45,650 nt of DNA from a bacterium (GCA_016786595.1 JAEUWB010000028.1:1-45650); one strand, 5' to 3'; positions 8,628-17,742 are shown, counted from the stretch's first letter. Notes: a model not told the origin generated them from the letters alone. Translations and numbers: made by a program.

Positions 8628-9967
8628 TGGCAGCATATAAGACTTTGCAAAAAAATCTCCCGATGCTTTCTCGGAGAAGCTTCCTCCAAGCTTCAAGTGC
8701 TCTTACGCTCGGAGCAGCACTTTGCCCACGCTTACTCCTGGCACAAAGTAACGGTGGGGGCACTGGCAAGAATGTCATTGTGATCAACCTCTATGGTGGG
8801 ATCGATGGTGTTGGAGCATTCCCCTTCTATGAAGGGCAGAATGCAAATTTACTGCGTGATGTCCTACGACCGACCTTGCATACCCCACTCGATCAGATTA
8901 TCCCCCACGTTGGACAAAATGGGCTGGCAAATAAAATCGGCTTTCACCCGGCTTGGCAAGAGTTGACTAATGTTGCCTCAACACGATCCGCAATTATTCA
9001 AGCATACGGGATACCGGGCGACCCAGGTCGCAGTCATGATACTTGTCAGGTACTAATGAGTTTAGGCGCCACTCAAATTCAAGGTGCCGAAATGGTGGGC
9101 TTCTTGGCCCGCTTAATGGACTCACAAGATTGGGAATCACTACAATACTGGGCGCTGATGACTGAAAACCCATCTGATACGAATACCCAGAAAAAACCAC
9201 CACTGATAGTCAGCGATATGGCAAATTTTTCGTTACCACGCGTTGGTTGGGAAAGCGAACAAGAAACCTTACATGCATTAAGAGTGGCACGTGCCCTTGT
9301 TGAAGTACGGACACCGCAGAATTCAGTTCAAACAAACTATCGTGATGGCTTGCGTTTAATGCATGATACAGTTGCAGTCGTGCGTGATGAAATCTACTCA
9401 CAACTTGTCGGCAACAATAGCGCAGGTGACTACCTGGGTAACTGGGGAGTTGGCGCCAGTTTAAGGGATGCTGCAAAAATTATTAAATCTAAAGCTGGGT
9501 CACCGCGTGCTAATCAAGACACACTCATTCTACTTGGACAAGGCGGCCATGATACGCATAGTGATCAAATTCAATCCCTACCTGATAATATTGGCTTCCT
9601 GGCGCACAATCTTGCGGTTTTCTATCGCGATCTAGAACTGATCGGGGCACTGAATGATACAGTAATCGTTCTCTATTCAGAGTTTGGACGCACTTGCTAC
9701 GAGAATGGCACTCCAAACACACAAACTGTGGGGACCGACCATGGACACGGTAGCAACACGATTGTGCTGGGTGGACCAGTGCGATCAGGAGTTTACGGCG
9801 ATGCCCCCAGTAGTCAGGAACTGACAGATTCGAACTATAACGCACTTCGCCCGAAAATAGATTTTCGTGATGTCTTTTCTGAAATCTTTGCCTGGATGGG
9901 TATCGATGCTAGACGGGTCTTCGACGACCCGAATTTTAATCCCTCGAGAATTGGTTTTTTAGTCTGA
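8627..9967 (+). CDS. Tat-exported DUF1501 protein (first operon)
   Basis: A 446-residue protein with a twin-arginine signal (SRRSFLQASSALTLGAAL), so it is exported folded. DUF1501 belongs to the alkaline-phosphatase/sulfatase-like fold; visible signature segments are NLYGGIDGVGAF, GRSHDTCQVLMSLGA, LLGQGGHDTHSDQ, VLYSEFGRTCYENGTP and TDHGHGSNTIVLGG, which contain clustered His/Asp residues suited to metal binding. Enzymatic activity is not established for the family. The start overlaps the upstream DUF1800 stop by one base; a later in-frame ATG at 8663 lies just before the twin-arginine and is an alternative start. Confidence 0.9.
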   Translation: MAAYKTLQKNLPMLSRRSFLQASSALTLGAALCPRLLLAQSNGGGTGKNVIVINLYGGIDGVGAFPFYEGQNANLLRDVLRPTLHTPLDQIIPHVGQNGLANKIGFHPAWQELTNVASTRSAIIQAYGIPGDPGRSHDTCQVLMSLGATQIQGAEMVGFLARLMDSQDWESLQYWALMTENPSDTNTQKKPPLIVSDMANFSLPRVGWESEQETLHALRVARALVEVRTPQNSVQTNYRDGLRLMHDTVAVVRDEIYSQLVGNNSAGDYLGNWGVGASLRDAAKIIKSKAGSPRANQDTLILLGQGGHDTHSDQIQSLPDNIGFLAHNLAVFYRDLELIGALNDTVIVLYSEFGRTCYENGTPNTQTVGTDHGHGSNTIVLGGPVRSGVYGDAPSSQELTDSNYNALRPKIDFRDVFSEIFAWMGIDARRVFDDPNFNPSRIGFLV

Positions 9968-10030
9968 TCTGATGTGTCTAGATCTGTTGGAATCCTAGAA
10001 AAACTGCTTGAATTTATTCGATAATAGTCC

Positions 10031-10090
10031 GAGAATCTATTAAGGATTTTTCGCAACGCGATTCGTCGCAAGGCATCTACTCTCTATAAT
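10031..10090 (+). promoter_or_regulatory. possible promoter region of the second DUF1800 operon
   Basis: A TATAAT box is at 10085-10090, with only a poor -35 (TTCGTC, 17-base spacing). At 10031-10044 lies GAGAATCTATTAAG, which occurs exactly once more in front of the first DUF1800 gene (6589-6602). No sigma-54 site is visible here, so the two operons appear to be controlled differently. Confidence 0.3.
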
Positions 10091-10149
10091 ATATGAAGCA
10101 GAGATAGCTGTTCTTCGGATAAGACAATATAGGTTTTATAAAGGTTGTT

Positions 10150-12546
10150 ATGCAAAAAGTAGTTCAAAGTGTAGCACTAAGCTTCATAATTTTTTTACAT
10201 TTTTTTATTCTCACTTCCTCAGCAACTGCTGCAAGCTACGATAAAGGCATTGTTTTTTCGAGCGGGAAAACTAGCTGTGCCAATTCAAGCTCTGGTACTG
10301 CAGTACGTGTTTGGCTACTAAAAAAAGTTAGTAGCTCAAAATACTACGACAAAGATTCTGCTCTTAAAGCACTCAAGAAAAGCAAGAAATATAAAAGCAA
10401 AGAGAAAACAAAACTTACAAAAGATATTAAAAAAGCCAACAAGCTTTGCAAGCTACCACCAATTATAAATCTAACGACTGTCAGCGCTCCAGAAGGGGCT
10501 GTACGTAATTTAAGCGCAGCTGAACTTGTAAAAAATCCCGCTGGCGTAGCGTTTTCGGTTATTCAACATCCTGCCAATGGAGAACTGAACCCTGCAGGAA
10601 ATCTCGTAGTCTGGAACGCAAATCATAGCATCGGATCTGCTCAGGGAATTATTGCTGCCAGTAATCAATATGGAACTTCGCACTTAGCAATTCTCTTTAG
10701 CACTGGCTATCAGGAGAATTCTGCTGGACGCACTTTACGCCCTTATCATGATCAACTAACACCTAGCGAGGCTGCTCATCTTTCACGCGCACTTTTTAAT
10801 GATCCTGGAGTTGACACGGCGCTCATCACTCAAGGTTTAAATACGACAATTGAAGCTGGTACAAATCAAAGCCATGGGGGAACTGCGATATCAAATCCAA
10901 CATGCGATCCCACCCAAATTGAAAATGCTGCCCTTACAAGTGCCGCACGTTATTTTGGCTCGTACTGCGATGGCAACCATCGCTGTTTCAGAGACTTCTG
11001 GGATACTCGTATCAATCGCTCACTATGGACTCAAGAAGCGGTGCGTGCTTATTTTCTTTATAAATTTCGTTACGGCTGCAATCCACTTAAAGAAACAATG
11101 GCCTTATTCTGGCATGAGCATTTTTCAACTAGCGTTTTAGAGGCAAATTCGGATCGTCATCGACATCAATGGATTAAAAGCCACATTGATAAGTTCTACC
11201 AGTACTCTTTCGATTTCAGAACGTTATTAAGTTCAATGCATGGAGATGGCTTAATGCTCAAGTGGCTTGATAATGAAAACAATTACATGCAATTTACAAG
11301 CAACAAACGTGTACATAAAGCGAATGAAAATTATGCCCGTGAAGTAATGGAGCTATTTACAATGGGCACGACCGACGTTGTAACCAACCAAGCGAACTAT
11401 AATGATTTACATATCAAGAAACTTGCTGAAGCTTTGACCGGATGGCAAACAAAAGTAGCTCGGCAAACATCAAAAGAATCCTGTGAGTGCCCATGCCCCG
11501 GTGGAGATATTAATGCTTGCGATACGGCCTGTCGCGCAAATCCTGGACTATTAACAAATTGCGCAGTTGACGTCTATGATGTTCATGAGCCGTTTTTTGA
11601 AGATAAGCGTTGGATGCCAGGGCCGAGCAATGGAATCTTAATGACAAACATCACGTTATTCGAAGGCCTGTTGTCGCTAAATCCAATCCCCTATGGATCA
11701 TCAAATACTCACAACATGACAATTCCTCCAGAATACGCCAAAGATACTGTTACAAACGCGCTCCTTGCACATCCAGCAACCGCCAGATACTTAGCGCAAA
11801 AACTATATGCGCGCTTTATCAATGCTAAGATTACAGCAGAGGATCTCGGCAATATCGAAGAACTTGCGCAGATGATTCGCGAAGACAACTATGATATTAC
11901 TCGTGCTGTCCAAACAATCTTTAAATCTGAAGCTTTCTTCCATTTTAAATCAACTGGCGCTAAATCTCCCCTAGAATCTTTTATTGGAACCTTACGACGC
12001 TTTAATTTACCGCTCGATATCTCTAATGCTGTCTGGGATCCAAACAATCCAAATAGCACAAAAATCGATCTAGTGGGTTCTATCGGATGGTGGATGAACC
12101 AAATTGGTCATCAACCTGGCACGCCTCCTTCAGTATTTGGCTTCAACGAACGAGGAGCGATTCATGGCAATAAGGTTCTAGATGGAACTAAGTTTATCAA
12201 CATGGGCACAATGCTGAACCAGCGCAATGCCTTAGTAGAATACTTGACCTATATCACAGAAAAACCTCAATTATGGAATTTTGATTGGAACGATTTCTTA
12301 CCTGAAGATACTTTACAACGTAATGACCCAGAGATCGTCGTTGATCGAATGGTTAATCTATCTGGGCTAACGTTAAACACGGCGCAAAAGCAAGAGCTTG
12401 TCAAATATCTTACAAGCATAAAAGTCGCTCCACAGGACCCAGCTCAAGCATACCCCTGGAATCCTTATGACCCAGTTTATGTTAAGACCAAGTTATCAGG
12501 ATTAATTTCTATACTAGCTGAGCTTGACGCCTCTCGGGTATACTAA
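10150..12546 (+). CDS. exported DUF1800 protein (second operon)
   Basis: A 798-residue paralog of the protein at 6612. It has a signal peptide (FIIFLHFFILTSSATA), then a Lys-rich tract at about residues 55-100 (ALKALKKSKKYKSKEK), a beta-rich stretch of about 100 residues with PAGVAFSVIQHPANGEL and VVWNANHSIG (cadherin-like/Ig-like appearance, my inference), and the DUF1800 domain from LRPYHDQLTPSEAAHLSRALF. The signature WLDNENN and NENYAREVMELFTMG are around residues 373-405. An insertion near residue 440-460 is rich in Cys (CECPCPGGDINACDTAC). AAGG precedes the ATG at good spacing. It is followed by its DUF1501 partner. Confidence 0.88.
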   Translation: MQKVVQSVALSFIIFLHFFILTSSATAASYDKGIVFSSGKTSCANSSSGTAVRVWLLKKVSSSKYYDKDSALKALKKSKKYKSKEKTKLTKDIKKANKLCKLPPIINLTTVSAPEGAVRNLSAAELVKNPAGVAFSVIQHPANGELNPAGNLVVWNANHSIGSAQGIIAASNQYGTSHLAILFSTGYQENSAGRTLRPYHDQLTPSEAAHLSRALFNDPGVDTALITQGLNTTIEAGTNQSHGGTAISNPTCDPTQIENAALTSAARYFGSYCDGNHRCFRDFWDTRINRSLWTQEAVRAYFLYKFRYGCNPLKETMALFWHEHFSTSVLEANSDRHRHQWIKSHIDKFYQYSFDFRTLLSSMHGDGLMLKWLDNENNYMQFTSNKRVHKANENYAREVMELFTMGTTDVVTNQANYNDLHIKKLAEALTGWQTKVARQTSKESCECPCPGGDINACDTACRANPGLLTNCAVDVYDVHEPFFEDKRWMPGPSNGILMTNITLFEGLLSLNPIPYGSSNTHNMTIPPEYAKDTVTNALLAHPATARYLAQKLYARFINAKITAEDLGNIEELAQMIREDNYDITRAVQTIFKSEAFFHFKSTGAKSPLESFIGTLRRFNLPLDISNAVWDPNNPNSTKIDLVGSIGWWMNQIGHQPGTPPSVFGFNERGAIHGNKVLDGTKFINMGTMLNQRNALVEYLTYITEKPQLWNFDWNDFLPEDTLQRNDPEIVVDRMVNLSGLTLNTAQKQELVKYLTSIKVAPQDPAQAYPWNPYDPVYVKTKLSGLISILAELDASRVY

Positions 12547-12568
12547 AGTAAAAAGACTGGAGAAAACC

Positions 12569-13969
12569 ATGGCAAACAATATAACTCGCCGCTCATTTCT
12601 AAAAACTTCTAGTCTTGGGGCGGCAGGGCTGGCACTCAGCCCCTTTCTTCGACCCTTAGTTAGCGTTGCTGCTGGGTCTTGCCAAACTGCAGGCAATGGC
12701 AAAATTGCGTTAATGATCAACTGCCTAGGTGGCTATGATGGCTACTTTAAGCATGGCGTGGTCTCAGGCCCCGCTCAGCCAATCTTTCAATCACGACGGC
12801 CCACACTTTACAACACTGCCGATTTGAGAGTTCACCATGGAGGACAATCAGGTAATATTATCGGCGTGCACAAACACTATGACCGGCTGTTAGCTCAAGT
12901 GCCTGCAAATCAAATGCGCATCTTATTAAATTGCGGAATCACTCAAAACTATAGTCGTTCGCACGACGAAGCTCAGACGATGTGGAGTCTAGCATCAACA
13001 AACACTACTCAGTATGATTCCGGTTGGCAGGGACGCTTGATCGATCTATGCGGCCAAGACTCATTCCAGCTTTTTGGTTTATTCGGATCTGCGGGAAGAA
13101 TTGACTTTAACACAACAGACATTAGTCCAATCGTTGGATATAACCCAAACAGCTTGGTAACCAAAGATCGCTGGGGAACGGGCTTTCATTGTCACTTCTG
13201 CGCCCCAAACTCCTTAGATCCTAACGATCGTTGGTTTGGCCCATTTGAGGATGAATATCACGCCCGAGAAGTTTTAAAGAAAGTAAATCAGTTATCAAAC
13301 GATACCAGTCAAACTGCAAATGCATATGTACGTACTAAAGATGCTGTGGAATCAACAGTAAATACGATTAAAAACGAGGTAAATATTATTAACCTCGCAG
13401 GTGAGTATCGCACACAATCTCAGATTGATACTAACTACAATGGTGGACTCGATCCCTTTCAACTCTCTTGTCAATTTGCCGCTAAGATCGCCAAATGGAT
13501 TGCCAGCAAGCCTGACAGGAATAGTAAATCGCATATTTTGCAAATCGGCCAAGGTGGCTATGACACGCACTCATATCAGCCAGGAACTTTACAAAACCTA
13601 CTCACAATTCAGGCCGCTGGCCTAGCTGGATTTTGGGCTGATATTAAAGCAGCGGGACTACAGAATCGTGTTGTTGTTTTTATTTATTCAGAGTTTGGCC
13701 GTTCTGTTAACCAAAATGGAACTCCCGACGGATCGGTTGGCTCAGAACACGGCATTACCAATCATTTAATGGCCTTTGGTGGCAACGTTGCAGGTGGTGT
13801 AACTGGAATTCATTCTTCAACCAACGATTTACAGAATCTAGAATATATTCCTCCCGTAACTAGTCTTTACGATCCACTTGGCGACATTGTCTCCTGGCTT
13901 GGTTTCGACAAGACGCTAGTCTTCAATGAAAATCTACCAAGTAATGGCTATGTGAGGTTGTTTACTTAA
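12569..13969 (+). CDS. Tat-exported DUF1501 protein (second operon)
   Basis: About 466 residues. The ATG at 12569 is preceded by CTGGAGA at good spacing and leads directly into the twin-arginine signal NITRRSFLKTSSLGAAGLAL; an in-frame start at 12524 would overlap the upstream gene and is less likely. DUF1501 signatures are present: NCLGGYDGYF, SRSHDEAQTMWSLA, IGQGGYDTHSYQ, VVVFIYSEFGRSVNQNGTP and GSEHGITNHLMAFGG. It is a paralog of the protein at 8627. Exported by Tat, presumably to the periplasm or surface; function unknown. Confidence 0.9.
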   Translation: MANNITRRSFLKTSSLGAAGLALSPFLRPLVSVAAGSCQTAGNGKIALMINCLGGYDGYFKHGVVSGPAQPIFQSRRPTLYNTADLRVHHGGQSGNIIGVHKHYDRLLAQVPANQMRILLNCGITQNYSRSHDEAQTMWSLASTNTTQYDSGWQGRLIDLCGQDSFQLFGLFGSAGRIDFNTTDISPIVGYNPNSLVTKDRWGTGFHCHFCAPNSLDPNDRWFGPFEDEYHAREVLKKVNQLSNDTSQTANAYVRTKDAVESTVNTIKNEVNIINLAGEYRTQSQIDTNYNGGLDPFQLSCQFAAKIAKWIASKPDRNSKSHILQIGQGGYDTHSYQPGTLQNLLTIQAAGLAGFWADIKAAGLQNRVVVFIYSEFGRSVNQNGTPDGSVGSEHGITNHLMAFGGNVAGGVTGIHSSTNDLQNLEYIPPVTSLYDPLGDIVSWLGFDKTLVFNENLPSNGYVRLFT

Positions 13970-13992
13970 GTGTCTGCAATAGCTCTAGCGCA

Positions 13993-14160
13993 TTCGCTTA
14001 GGCTTGAACTTATACTTAATCTTATCCTTCCCCTTTTCCTTTCCCTTTTCCAATTAGGTGTGGACTCTATTCAGGACGGGACACAGGAGAGGACAAAAAG
14101 AGGAAGGTTAAGGAGAAGAATTAAGGTTAAGGAGAAGTATAAGTTCAAGCCTAAGACGAA
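13993..14160. repeat. long intergenic inverted repeat, copy 1
   Basis: A long hairpin-forming element. The ends contain a perfect 21-bp inverted repeat (13997-14017 with 14135-14155, core TAGGCTTGAACTTATA), extended by TTCG/CGAA. The left half has 50 bases without a G (14007-14056); the right half has 51 bases without a C (14095-14145). The centre contains TTCAGGACGGGAC, found inverted in copy 5. A short open frame runs through it but reads as a Lys/Arg-rich repeat translation and is not a gene. Confidence 0.85.
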
Positions 14161-14206
14161 TCGGTTATAGATCAAAGCAAATTCCCCTAGTCACACACTA
14201 ATCCAG

Positions 14207-16309
14207 TTGACAAAGCAATTAATAATCCGCAAGACTTTGCGAAAAGTAATTCGCTTGAAAAAAATTATTCACTTCACATTAATTCTAAGTCTTGCCAGTG
14301 CCCTTCTCTTCTGGCGCCTTGATGCTACGCCATTTCGTGTCAGCGACGAGAGCTTACATGTTAAAGCTGCGCAGAGTATTTTCCAGGGAGGTTCTTGGTT
14401 AATTCCAACCGTTGACGGCAAGCCGTATTTAAATAAGCCACCTTTAAAAATGTGGATCACGCAAATTCCGCTTAACATTTTAGGTGAATCGACCTTTAGT
14501 TACCGAGTAGTTGATGCCGTTTTTGGAATTGGGACGATTTTACTAACTTGGTATGCCGGAATATTAATTTTCAACTCAAGTCTAGTTGGCCTGATTGCTG
14601 GGTGCGCGTTACTAGGCTGTCGCTATTTTTTACTATATCACTGCGCAAGGAACGCAGTGCAGGATAGCGCCCTAACTTTTTTCATCACAGCTGCGATGCT
14701 AGCAGGGTATCAAGCAATTGTTTTACGCGAGAAAAAGATCGCTCTACTTTTCTGGATCTTCCATGGAGTCTTTCTCGCAGCAGGTGTCTTGACCAAGAGT
14801 GTTGCAGGTTTTTTGCCATTTTTTCTCGTTGTTGGCTTTACTCTCTGTTACCGCACACTTTGGCATAAGTGGGAGAGAAAAACTCTGCGGCGCATGTTCG
14901 AGCATTTAGCCTTAAGTTATTTTCTCGTTGGCATAGTTCTCGGCACTTACCTACTAGCTCTCGTTAATGCCCTGCCAAATGCACTAGATCAGATGTTGAG
15001 TAATGAGGTCGTCAAACGGTTTGAACAAGGACTGCATAACTCAGGGGATTTCTTCTTTTACTTGAAAGGGCTTTTTTACTATAGCGCGGGACCGCAGCCG
15101 GTTTTACTGGCACTGGCACTGCTAACTGGGGGATATTTATTTTTAAAAACAAGAAGTAAACAGCTTGGCTTTACATTATTTTGGGGCATCGCTCCGCTTG
15201 TGATTTATAGCCTGATGGATTCACGCATGCCCTGGTATATTGTTCCAACTTTTCCAGCACTAGCTTTACTGATTGGCTACACGGTAAAGCATCTTTTAGC
15301 TTTAATTTCGGCCTCAAATTCTTCGATTGAAGCTAAGTTTTCAGCCCACGCACTAGTTAGTGTCCTGGTCGCAATGCTAGTAGTGCATCAATATGCACAG
15401 ATCATCACTGAAATCGGGCTTCCGCCTCGTCCGCATTTGCCCAACTATCAATTGAATAAATTCGTGCAGCCAAAAGAGCTCTATAAAATCCTCCCCTATC
15501 TCGGCACGGGTAATTTTGTTTCTCACGCAATTCCAATGCAAAGTGTTGCTACTGAATTAGCAAAGATAAATACGGCAAGCGCGCAGAGTCCCGCTCCGAT
15601 CTTGACTTACTTACCTGAGAAGCTCGCGCAGCATGAAAGTATTTACTTTGAGATGTTAAAGCCAAGACCAAGGGAGCTTACTCAAATAAAAGACCTAAAC
15701 AATCAGCGTTATTCTGCCCTAGTTGTCCCAAGTAAAAATTTAAATGAAGTGCTTGAGTTAACGCCAACCAAGCCTCTGGGCTATTTACCACTACCCCCCG
15801 AGAATCGTTTCTCTCAGTTTGATTGGCACCGACGCCTAACTCCACTAGTAGTGCTCTTCTGGGCGCCGGGAGGCAAACAACAATCTGTCTTCGATTTTAC
15901 CGAGCTTGAGCTAAAATCTCTTTACGGACTTCACCCACCGGAGAAAACAAAGCAGGGGTTTAGCTTTCAGCGCTCAAAGGGGGCGCGTAGCGCATTCACT
16001 GTAACGCTAGATTACGTCTTTTCCCAACATGGTGGCGAGCTAGAGCTTAGTCTTGGATTAATTTCAGCTTTAAAAACCGGTCAGGTATTAGAACTTAGCT
16101 TGCGGTTAAATGACCAAGATTTGGGTAAAGTTGCTCCGACATCCAAGCAAGTTTCTGCTTTTAAATTCCTGGCTCCAGCTCCGATGTTTAACTCGGGAGT
16201 AAATCTCTTAACCGTAGAATACTCGTTCTGGGATGGAGCTGAGATCAGCCCTAGTCAAAATTTAATAATTTGGGATTCGGTTACATTCAAGCCCTCCTTC
16301 CTCAAATAG
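14207..16309 (+). CDS. GT39/ArnT-like membrane glycosyltransferase
   Basis: About 700 residues, with an N-terminal multi-pass membrane domain of GT-C fold. The first loop has FRVSDESLHVKAAQSIFQGG (acidic D-E signature) followed by GKPYLNKPPLKMWITQ, the typical KPPL segment of ArnT/PMT proteins. A large soluble C-terminal part (from about residue 420) is expected in the periplasm; its last ~120 residues look beta-rich. Family role: transfer of a sugar from polyprenyl phosphate to an envelope acceptor. The start is uncertain: only TTG codons (14207 or 14255) precede the first membrane helix, and no clear Shine-Dalgarno is seen. It is longer than and divergent from the GT39 protein at 4187. Confidence 0.83.
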   Translation: MTKQLIIRKTLRKVIRLKKIIHFTLILSLASALLFWRLDATPFRVSDESLHVKAAQSIFQGGSWLIPTVDGKPYLNKPPLKMWITQIPLNILGESTFSYRVVDAVFGIGTILLTWYAGILIFNSSLVGLIAGCALLGCRYFLLYHCARNAVQDSALTFFITAAMLAGYQAIVLREKKIALLFWIFHGVFLAAGVLTKSVAGFLPFFLVVGFTLCYRTLWHKWERKTLRRMFEHLALSYFLVGIVLGTYLLALVNALPNALDQMLSNEVVKRFEQGLHNSGDFFFYLKGLFYYSAGPQPVLLALALLTGGYLFLKTRSKQLGFTLFWGIAPLVIYSLMDSRMPWYIVPTFPALALLIGYTVKHLLALISASNSSIEAKFSAHALVSVLVAMLVVHQYAQIITEIGLPPRPHLPNYQLNKFVQPKELYKILPYLGTGNFVSHAIPMQSVATELAKINTASAQSPAPILTYLPEKLAQHESIYFEMLKPRPRELTQIKDLNNQRYSALVVPSKNLNEVLELTPTKPLGYLPLPPENRFSQFDWHRRLTPLVVLFWAPGGKQQSVFDFTELELKSLYGLHPPEKTKQGFSFQRSKGARSAFTVTLDYVFSQHGGELELSLGLISALKTGQVLELSLRLNDQDLGKVAPTSKQVSAFKFLAPAPMFNSGVNLLTVEYSFWDGAEISPSQNLIIWDSVTFKPSFLK

Positions 16310-16321
16310 CTAGGAGTATTT

Positions 16322-16352
16322 GTTATTTAGACGCCACGTCGCCGCTAAATAA
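16322..16352. other. short perfect hairpin after the glycosyltransferase
   Basis: GTTATTTAG and CTAAATAAC form a 9-bp perfect inverted repeat around a GC-rich 13-base loop, 13 bases after the stop codon. There is no T-run on either side, so it is not a standard intrinsic terminator; it may protect the mRNA end or pause transcription. Confidence 0.45.
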
Positions 16353-16447
16353 CTCGTCACCTACTCGAGATGACAAAGCCGTCAATCTGATTAAGAGCAC
16401 ATCTTCTCCCCCTAAGCCCATAACATCAGTAGGGGTTTAAGGTTTTT

Positions 16448-16828
16448 ATGAAGCAATTTTTAATTCTATTTCTTGTCTTAGTTTTTTCGACAAACATTTC
16501 TTTGGCTGCTACCAATGCCTGCGGCGTAAAGCCGATTAAAGATGAAACCGGACGAATTGCTGCACCCGGCCAACACAAAAAAGATTCCTGTTACGACCTA
16601 CTTCAAGGCTCAAAGGTATGGGAAAAATGCGCTGGTGCCCCTGGCGGAGATACCGCTCAGTATAACTGCTGTGTGGCAAGTTGCATAAACATTTGCGGCG
16701 AAATAACGACCGGAGACATTGTCCTTACCTGCCAAAATGCCTGCATGTGCTTTACTGACGAGGGCACAGTTGATGTAACTGCAGAAACAGGCAATTTAAT
16801 CGATTTAATTGAAGAATTGGGGCTATAA
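16448..16828 (+). CDS. small secreted Cys-rich protein
   Basis: A 126-residue protein with a clear signal peptide (FLILFLVLVFSTNISLA, cut near residue 20) and ten cysteines in the mature part (25, 48, 61, 74, 75, 79, 83, 95, 99, 101), including CC-x3-C-x3-C and C-x3-C-x-C clusters. This suggests a small disulfide-stabilised or metal-binding periplasmic or secreted protein. TAAGG precedes the ATG. I do not recognise a family. The Cys clusters resemble in style, but not in sequence, the Cys-rich C-terminus of the protein at 23544. Confidence 0.75.
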   Translation: MKQFLILFLVLVFSTNISLAATNACGVKPIKDETGRIAAPGQHKKDSCYDLLQGSKVWEKCAGAPGGDTAQYNCCVASCINICGEITTGDIVLTCQNACMCFTDEGTVDVTAETGNLIDLIEELGL

Positions 16829-16920
16829 TTCCGCACGATTTCCGCAATAAAATAACGGTTTAGTTCAAACTAATCCCGACCGATATAGCTAACTGAGAGT
16901 AGGTTTTTAGAGGTTAGCAT

Positions 16921-17238
16921 ATGGACACGTCATTTCCGATAGAATCGATCGACGGCAAACCACTAATTCATTTAGTGGGTGACCTGGATACGAATGAATC
17001 ATCACAAAAGCTCAAGGAAGTGATCGGATCAGTCGAAACTACCAATCAGACTGCTTTTTACACATTCGACCTGAGCGCAGTGGGCATCATTGATACAGGT
17101 GCAATTGGAACACTGCTTTGCTTAAGTCAAAAGTGTCGCAGCAAGGGGGGGCTGGTCTGCCTTAAAGGTGCAAACGGCTACGTAAAACAGCTACTGCAGA
17201 TGCTTAAGCTCGAAACATTTTTTGCGATTGAAGAATAA
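16921..17238 (+). CDS. STAS-domain protein (anti-sigma-factor antagonist type)
   Basis: A 105-residue stand-alone STAS domain. The pattern of LIHLVGDLDT, YTFDLSAVGIIDTGAIGTLL and SKGGLVCLKGA matches SpoIIAA/RsbV-type proteins, which bind or release anti-sigma kinases according to phosphorylation. The phosphorylation loop, usually D-S-S-G-x-G, reads DTGAIG here: the normally phosphorylated second Ser is replaced by Gly, leaving only a Thr in the neighbouring position. AGAGG lies 7 bases before the ATG. It is 17 bases upstream of a zinc-ribbon gene and likely cotranscribed with it. No anti-sigma kinase is in the window. Confidence 0.8.
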   Translation: MDTSFPIESIDGKPLIHLVGDLDTNESSQKLKEVIGSVETTNQTAFYTFDLSAVGIIDTGAIGTLLCLSQKCRSKGGLVCLKGANGYVKQLLQMLKLETFFAIEE

Positions 17239-17255
17239 TTTTGAGGAATAATTTT

Positions 17256-17597
17256 GTGGCAATTAAATTTCGCTTAAAAGGACTGGCTGAAACCTTTATC
17301 GACACACTCAAATGCCCATGCTGTGGCTGTGTTGCCAGCGAGAATGGTGACCAGCAATTTCGCACCGATCTTAGTAAGGTGACAACGGTCGGTATCGTTG
17401 TAGTCGTGCAATGTTTAAAGTGCTCTGAGATTTTTGTTCCGGGCAATCAACGCCGGGGCATTGTTAACTCTAAGGAATTACATACTGCTGTCGAAGTCGA
17501 CTGTAAACGTACTGGCGAGAAAGTAATTACCTCAGTTGATGCTGTCGTAGCAGAAGCTGAAAGGCTTAATGCCCAGCGTCACAATCAAGTCCATTAA
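17256..17597 (+). CDS. small zinc-ribbon protein beside the STAS gene
   Basis: About 113 residues from a GTG preceded by TGAGG at suitable spacing; an in-frame TTG at 17241 lies inside that ribosome-binding sequence and is unlikely. Two Cys pairs, CPCCGC near residue 20 and CLKC near residue 54, form a CxxC...CxxC zinc-ribbon-like motif. The rest is predicted soluble. I recall similar N-termini (MAIKFRLKGLAETF) next to STAS genes in delta-proteobacterial genomes, but no function. Likely in an operon with the STAS gene. Confidence 0.7.
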   Translation: MAIKFRLKGLAETFIDTLKCPCCGCVASENGDQQFRTDLSKVTTVGIVVVVQCLKCSEIFVPGNQRRGIVNSKELHTAVEVDCKRTGEKVITSVDAVVAEAERLNAQRHNQVH

Positions 17598-17742
17598 TTC
17601 TTTTATTTTCGGTTGAAGACTGCGTTAAGGAAATTTTCTCTGGGATTCCTTTCATTCAGAGTCGAAAGATGCCTGTAAGCGGAAAACAAACCAAATCGGC
17701 TGAGTCAGTCCAACAGTCTCAAACTAATAGAACTATAATTTA

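Noticed and set aside
9990-10014. Sigma-54 site before the second DUF1800 gene (TTGGAATCC...CTGCTT)
   Set aside because: The GG to GC spacing is 15 instead of 10 bases, which does not fit a sigma-54 promoter.
13970-14170. 66-residue plus-strand frame, Lys/Arg-rich, after the second DUF1501 gene
   Set aside because: It is a translation of the inverted repeat: the G-free and C-free arms yield Leu/Phe-rich then Lys/Arg-rich sequence. No ribosome-binding site.
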